From Bacteroidales bacterium (GTDB taxonomy: Bacteria > Bacteroidota > Bacteroidia > Bacteroidales > UBA932): DNA of 8,665 nt. This document shows positions 7,226 through 8,665 of the stretch, one piece after another. A model generated the notes under the pieces. It saw nothing but the letters and a program-made list of their open reading frames with translations. It was not told the origin of the DNA and did not search any database. Made by a program: the position numbers and the translations under genes. Each line of letters starts with the position of its first letter. Position 1 is the first letter of the stretch. The DNA lies in assembly GCA_021443625.1 (NCBI GenBank), contig JABUTP010000048.1, positions 9,851 through 18,515 of the forward strand, read 5' to 3'.

Positions 7226-8275
7226 TTATTGCTTGTAAAAGGATTTGTACCACTGTGCGAATTGTCTGAGGCCTTCCCTCAGCGGTATGGATGGCTTGAA
7301 GCCGAAATCCCTCTCAAGAGGAGTGGCATCAGCCATAGTTATCGGGACGTCCCCCGGCTGCATCGGCACCTTTTCGATGTGGGAGTTCAGGTCGAAATCT
7401 GATGGAAGCACACCCGCACTTATCAGTTCCTCTGCAAGTGTCTGCACGAAATCGAGCAGATTCTCGGGATTGCCGCCGCCTATGTTATAGACCTTGTGGG
7501 GTGCTACGGGAAGACCGTCCGCCCCCATAACTCTCTCGGGAGGGGCCGCCATAACCCTTACCACCCCTTCGACGATATCATCCACGTAGGTAAAGTCCCG
7601 CTTGCAGTCGCCGTAATTGAAAAGCCGGACGGTCTCCCCCTTCACGAACTTGTCGGTGAAGCCGAAGTAAGCCATATCGGGACGGCCGGCGGGGCCATAA
7701 ACCGTAAAGAAACGGAGTCCGGTGGAGGGTATGTTGTAGAGCTTGGCGTAGGAATGAGCCAGCAGTTCGTTGCTCTTTTTGGTTGCGGCATAGAGGCTTA
7801 CGGGCGAATCCACCCTGTCGTCGGTACTGTAGGGAACTTTGGAGTTGCTTCCATAGACGCTGCTGCTGGAGGCATATACCAGATGCCGCACCCCGCTCTG
7901 CGAATTGTCGTATGAGTGGCGGCACGCCTCCAGGATATTGAAGAATCCCACGATGTTGCTCTCTATGTACGCATCGGGATATTCTATGCTGTAGCGCACC
8001 CCAGCCTGTGCTGCAAGGTTCACCACAACTGACGGCCGATACATTTCAAACGCCCCTTTCACCAGATTCTTGTCTGCAATGTTTCCCTCGAGAAACACGA
8101 ATCTCGACCCGTAACCCACGAGCTGCGAAAGACGCCACTGCTTGAGGGAGATATCGTAATAAGAGTTGAGATTATCTATCCCGACCACCACCGTTTTCGG
8201 ATTGTCGTCAAGTACCCGTCGGGCGAGGTTGAATCCTATAAATCCCGCCACACCGGTTATCAATACTAAGTCCAT
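7226..8275 (-). CDS. UDP-glucuronate 4-epimerase-like NAD-dependent epimerase (CapI/GAE type)
   Basis: A 349-residue extended SDR enzyme, probably converting UDP-glucuronate to UDP-galacturonate with bound NAD+, for capsule or other surface polysaccharides. The NAD motif is TGVAGFIG (7-14); the segment IDNLNSYYDISLKQWRL (33-49) is characteristic of this subfamily; AAQAGVRYSIE is at 88-98; the catalytic part has SSSS at 136-139 and Y162-x-x-x-K166; and TGLRFFTVYGPAGRPDMA (185-202) is the diagnostic block of CapI-type UDP-glucuronate epimerases. Length is close to CapI homologues (about 330-350). It lies 124 bases upstream of galE's start-proximal neighbour terminator region: the rpmE2 terminator precedes it and galE follows after 10 bases, so it heads a new transcript. 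An alternative is a related UDP-N-acetylhexosamine or dTDP-sugar epimerase, but the two diagnostic blocks make UDP-glucuronate the best call. No glycosyltransferases or UDP-glucose dehydrogenase are in the window. Confidence 0.9.
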   Translation of the reverse strand: MDLVLITGVAGFIGFNLARRVLDDNPKTVVVGIDNLNSYYDISLKQWRLSQLVGYGSRFVFLEGNIADKNLVKGAFEMYRPSVVVNLAAQAGVRYSIEYPDAYIESNIVGFFNILEACRHSYDNSQSGVRHLVYASSSSVYGSNSKVPYSTDDRVDSPVSLYAATKKSNELLAHSYAKLYNIPSTGLRFFTVYGPAGRPDMAYFGFTDKFVKGETVRLFNYGDCKRDFTYVDDIVEGVVRVMAAPPERVMGADGLPVAPHKVYNIGGGNPENLLDFVQTLAEELISAGVLPSDFDLNSHIEKVPMQPGDVPITMADATPLERDFGFKPSIPLREGLRQFAQWYKSFYKQ

Positions 8276-8279
8276 AGTG

Positions 8280-8310
8280 CGAAATTAGACAATATCTTCG
8301 GATTAGGAAA
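8280..8310 (-). promoter_or_regulatory. Possible weak Bacteroidota-type promoter before the UDP-glucuronate epimerase gene
   Basis: A promoter is expected here because the rpmE2 terminator ends at about 8323 and the epimerase gene starts at 8275. The best candidate on the minus strand is TAATTTCG (8280-8287, one mismatch to TAnnTTTG), with TTTC 19 bases upstream (8307-8310, one mismatch to TTTG). If real, the transcript would start within a few bases of the ATG, giving an almost leaderless mRNA. The match is weak and the interval is A/T-rich, so a chance match is quite possible. Confidence 0.25.
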
Positions 8311-8322
8311 TTATGATATTGC

Positions 8323-8351
8323 AAAAAAGAGGGCAATCTTGCGACGCCCTC
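8323..8351 (-). terminator. Intrinsic terminator of rpmE2
   Basis: Read on the minus strand, GAGGGC (8346-8351) pairs perfectly with GCCCTC (8329-8334) across an 11-base loop and is followed at once by six T (8323-8328). This is a standard Rho-independent terminator, 34 bases after the L31 stop codon, and it separates the ribosomal protein gene from the epimerase operon. Confidence 0.85.
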
Positions 8352-8385
8352 CCTTAAATCTATTATGTTGCTCGGAAAACCGGAA

Positions 8386-8640
8386 TTAGTTCTGGTTTTT
8401 CTTGCCGTAACGGCTGTAGAATTTGTCAACGCGGCCGGCGGTGTCAACGAGTTTGACTTTACCGGTGTAGAACGGGTGGGATGTGTTGGAAATCTCGACC
8501 TTTACTACGGGATACTCAACGCCTTCAACAACGATGGTCTCTTTTGTGTGAGCGCAGGAACGGGTGATGAAAACGTGATCGTTTGACATATCCTTGAAAG
8601 CAACACGACGGTAACTTTCGGGATGGATTCCTTTCTTCAT
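8386..8640 (-). CDS. rpmE2: 50S ribosomal protein L31 type B
   Basis: An 84-residue ribosomal protein that binds the 50S subunit near the central protuberance and bridges to the 30S head. The sequence is highly diagnostic: MKKGIHPESYR at the start, VAFKDMSNDHVF at 13-24, VEISNTSHPFYTGK at 48-61 and LVDTAGRVDKFYSRYGKK at 64-81. It is the C-minus (type B) form: the zinc-binding Cys set of type A L31 is absent, with only one Cys (C29). It is complete, with ATG at 8638-8640 and TAA at 8386-8388. It is followed by its own terminator, so it is probably a single-gene transcript or the end of one starting beyond the right edge. In many bacteria type B replaces a zinc-containing paralogue when zinc is scarce; in Bacteroidota it is commonly the main L31, so zinc control should not be assumed. 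Confidence 0.98.
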   Translation of the reverse strand: MKKGIHPESYRRVAFKDMSNDHVFITRSCAHTKETIVVEGVEYPVVKVEISNTSHPFYTGKVKLVDTAGRVDKFYSRYGKKNQN

Positions 8641-8665
8641 AACTTTATTTTTTAAATTTTCTAAA
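8641..8665 (-). promoter_or_regulatory. A/T-rich translation leader of rpmE2
   Basis: The 25 bases before the L31 start codon contain only two G and no C on the coding strand and have no Shine-Dalgarno. Such A-rich leaders are typical in front of strongly translated ribosomal protein genes in Bacteroidota, where initiation depends on an unstructured A-rich region and not on the anti-Shine-Dalgarno. The promoter itself lies beyond the window. Confidence 0.4.

Noticed and set aside
6070..7269. 399-residue open frame on the plus strand antisense to galE
   Set aside because: It covers nearly the whole galE gene in antisense, starts inside the thiamine pyrophosphokinase gene, and its translation shows no recognisable domain. 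galE motifs are complete on the other strand, so this is a shadow of its codon bias.
1..8665. Mobile element, CRISPR, defence island, tRNA or riboswitch
   Set aside because: No integrase, transposase, terminal repeats, spaced direct repeats, tRNA cloverleaf or long leader was seen. All genes are on one strand with short gaps.

Overview
The window looks like ordinary chromosomal DNA of a member of the Bacteroidota, most likely order Bacteroidales. The base composition looks moderately GC-rich by eye (not counted). Three things point there: a Bacteroidota-type promoter (TTTG, 20-base spacer, TAnnTTTG) at 5440-5471; an A/T-rich leader without a clear Shine-Dalgarno in front of the ribosomal protein gene; and the gene content (type B L31, Bacteroidota-style thiamine pyrophosphokinase, DPP-IV family peptidase). 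Genus cannot be fixed from the sequence alone; Rikenellaceae- or Muribaculaceae-like lineages are guesses.

All nine protein genes lie on the minus strand, so transcription runs from high to low coordinates. First comes rpmE2 (L31 type B, 8386-8640), which ends in a clear intrinsic terminator (8323-8351). Then comes a sugar-nucleotide pair, a UDP-glucuronate 4-epimerase-like SDR (7226-8275) and galE (6199-7215), 10 bases apart. Thiamine pyrophosphokinase (5456-6145) follows after a 53-base gap.

The second block starts from a near-perfect promoter whose -33 box lies inside the 3' end of the thiamine pyrophosphokinase gene. It holds five closely packed genes with gaps of 10, 6, 1 and 10 bases: a two-TM sensor-like protein that ends straight after a HAMP domain, TrkH potassium channel subunit, a compact RecD-like superfamily 1 helicase, a YugP-type membrane zinc metallopeptidase, and the first 326 codons of an exported DPP-IV (S9B) peptidase that runs off the left edge.

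No tRNA, rRNA, CRISPR array, insertion sequence, integrase or riboswitch was seen, and no intergenic stretch exceeds about 110 bases. I do not see a new defence or mobile system here. The least explained element is the HAMP-terminated receptor without an output domain, placed directly upstream of trkH; its partner and signal are unknown.
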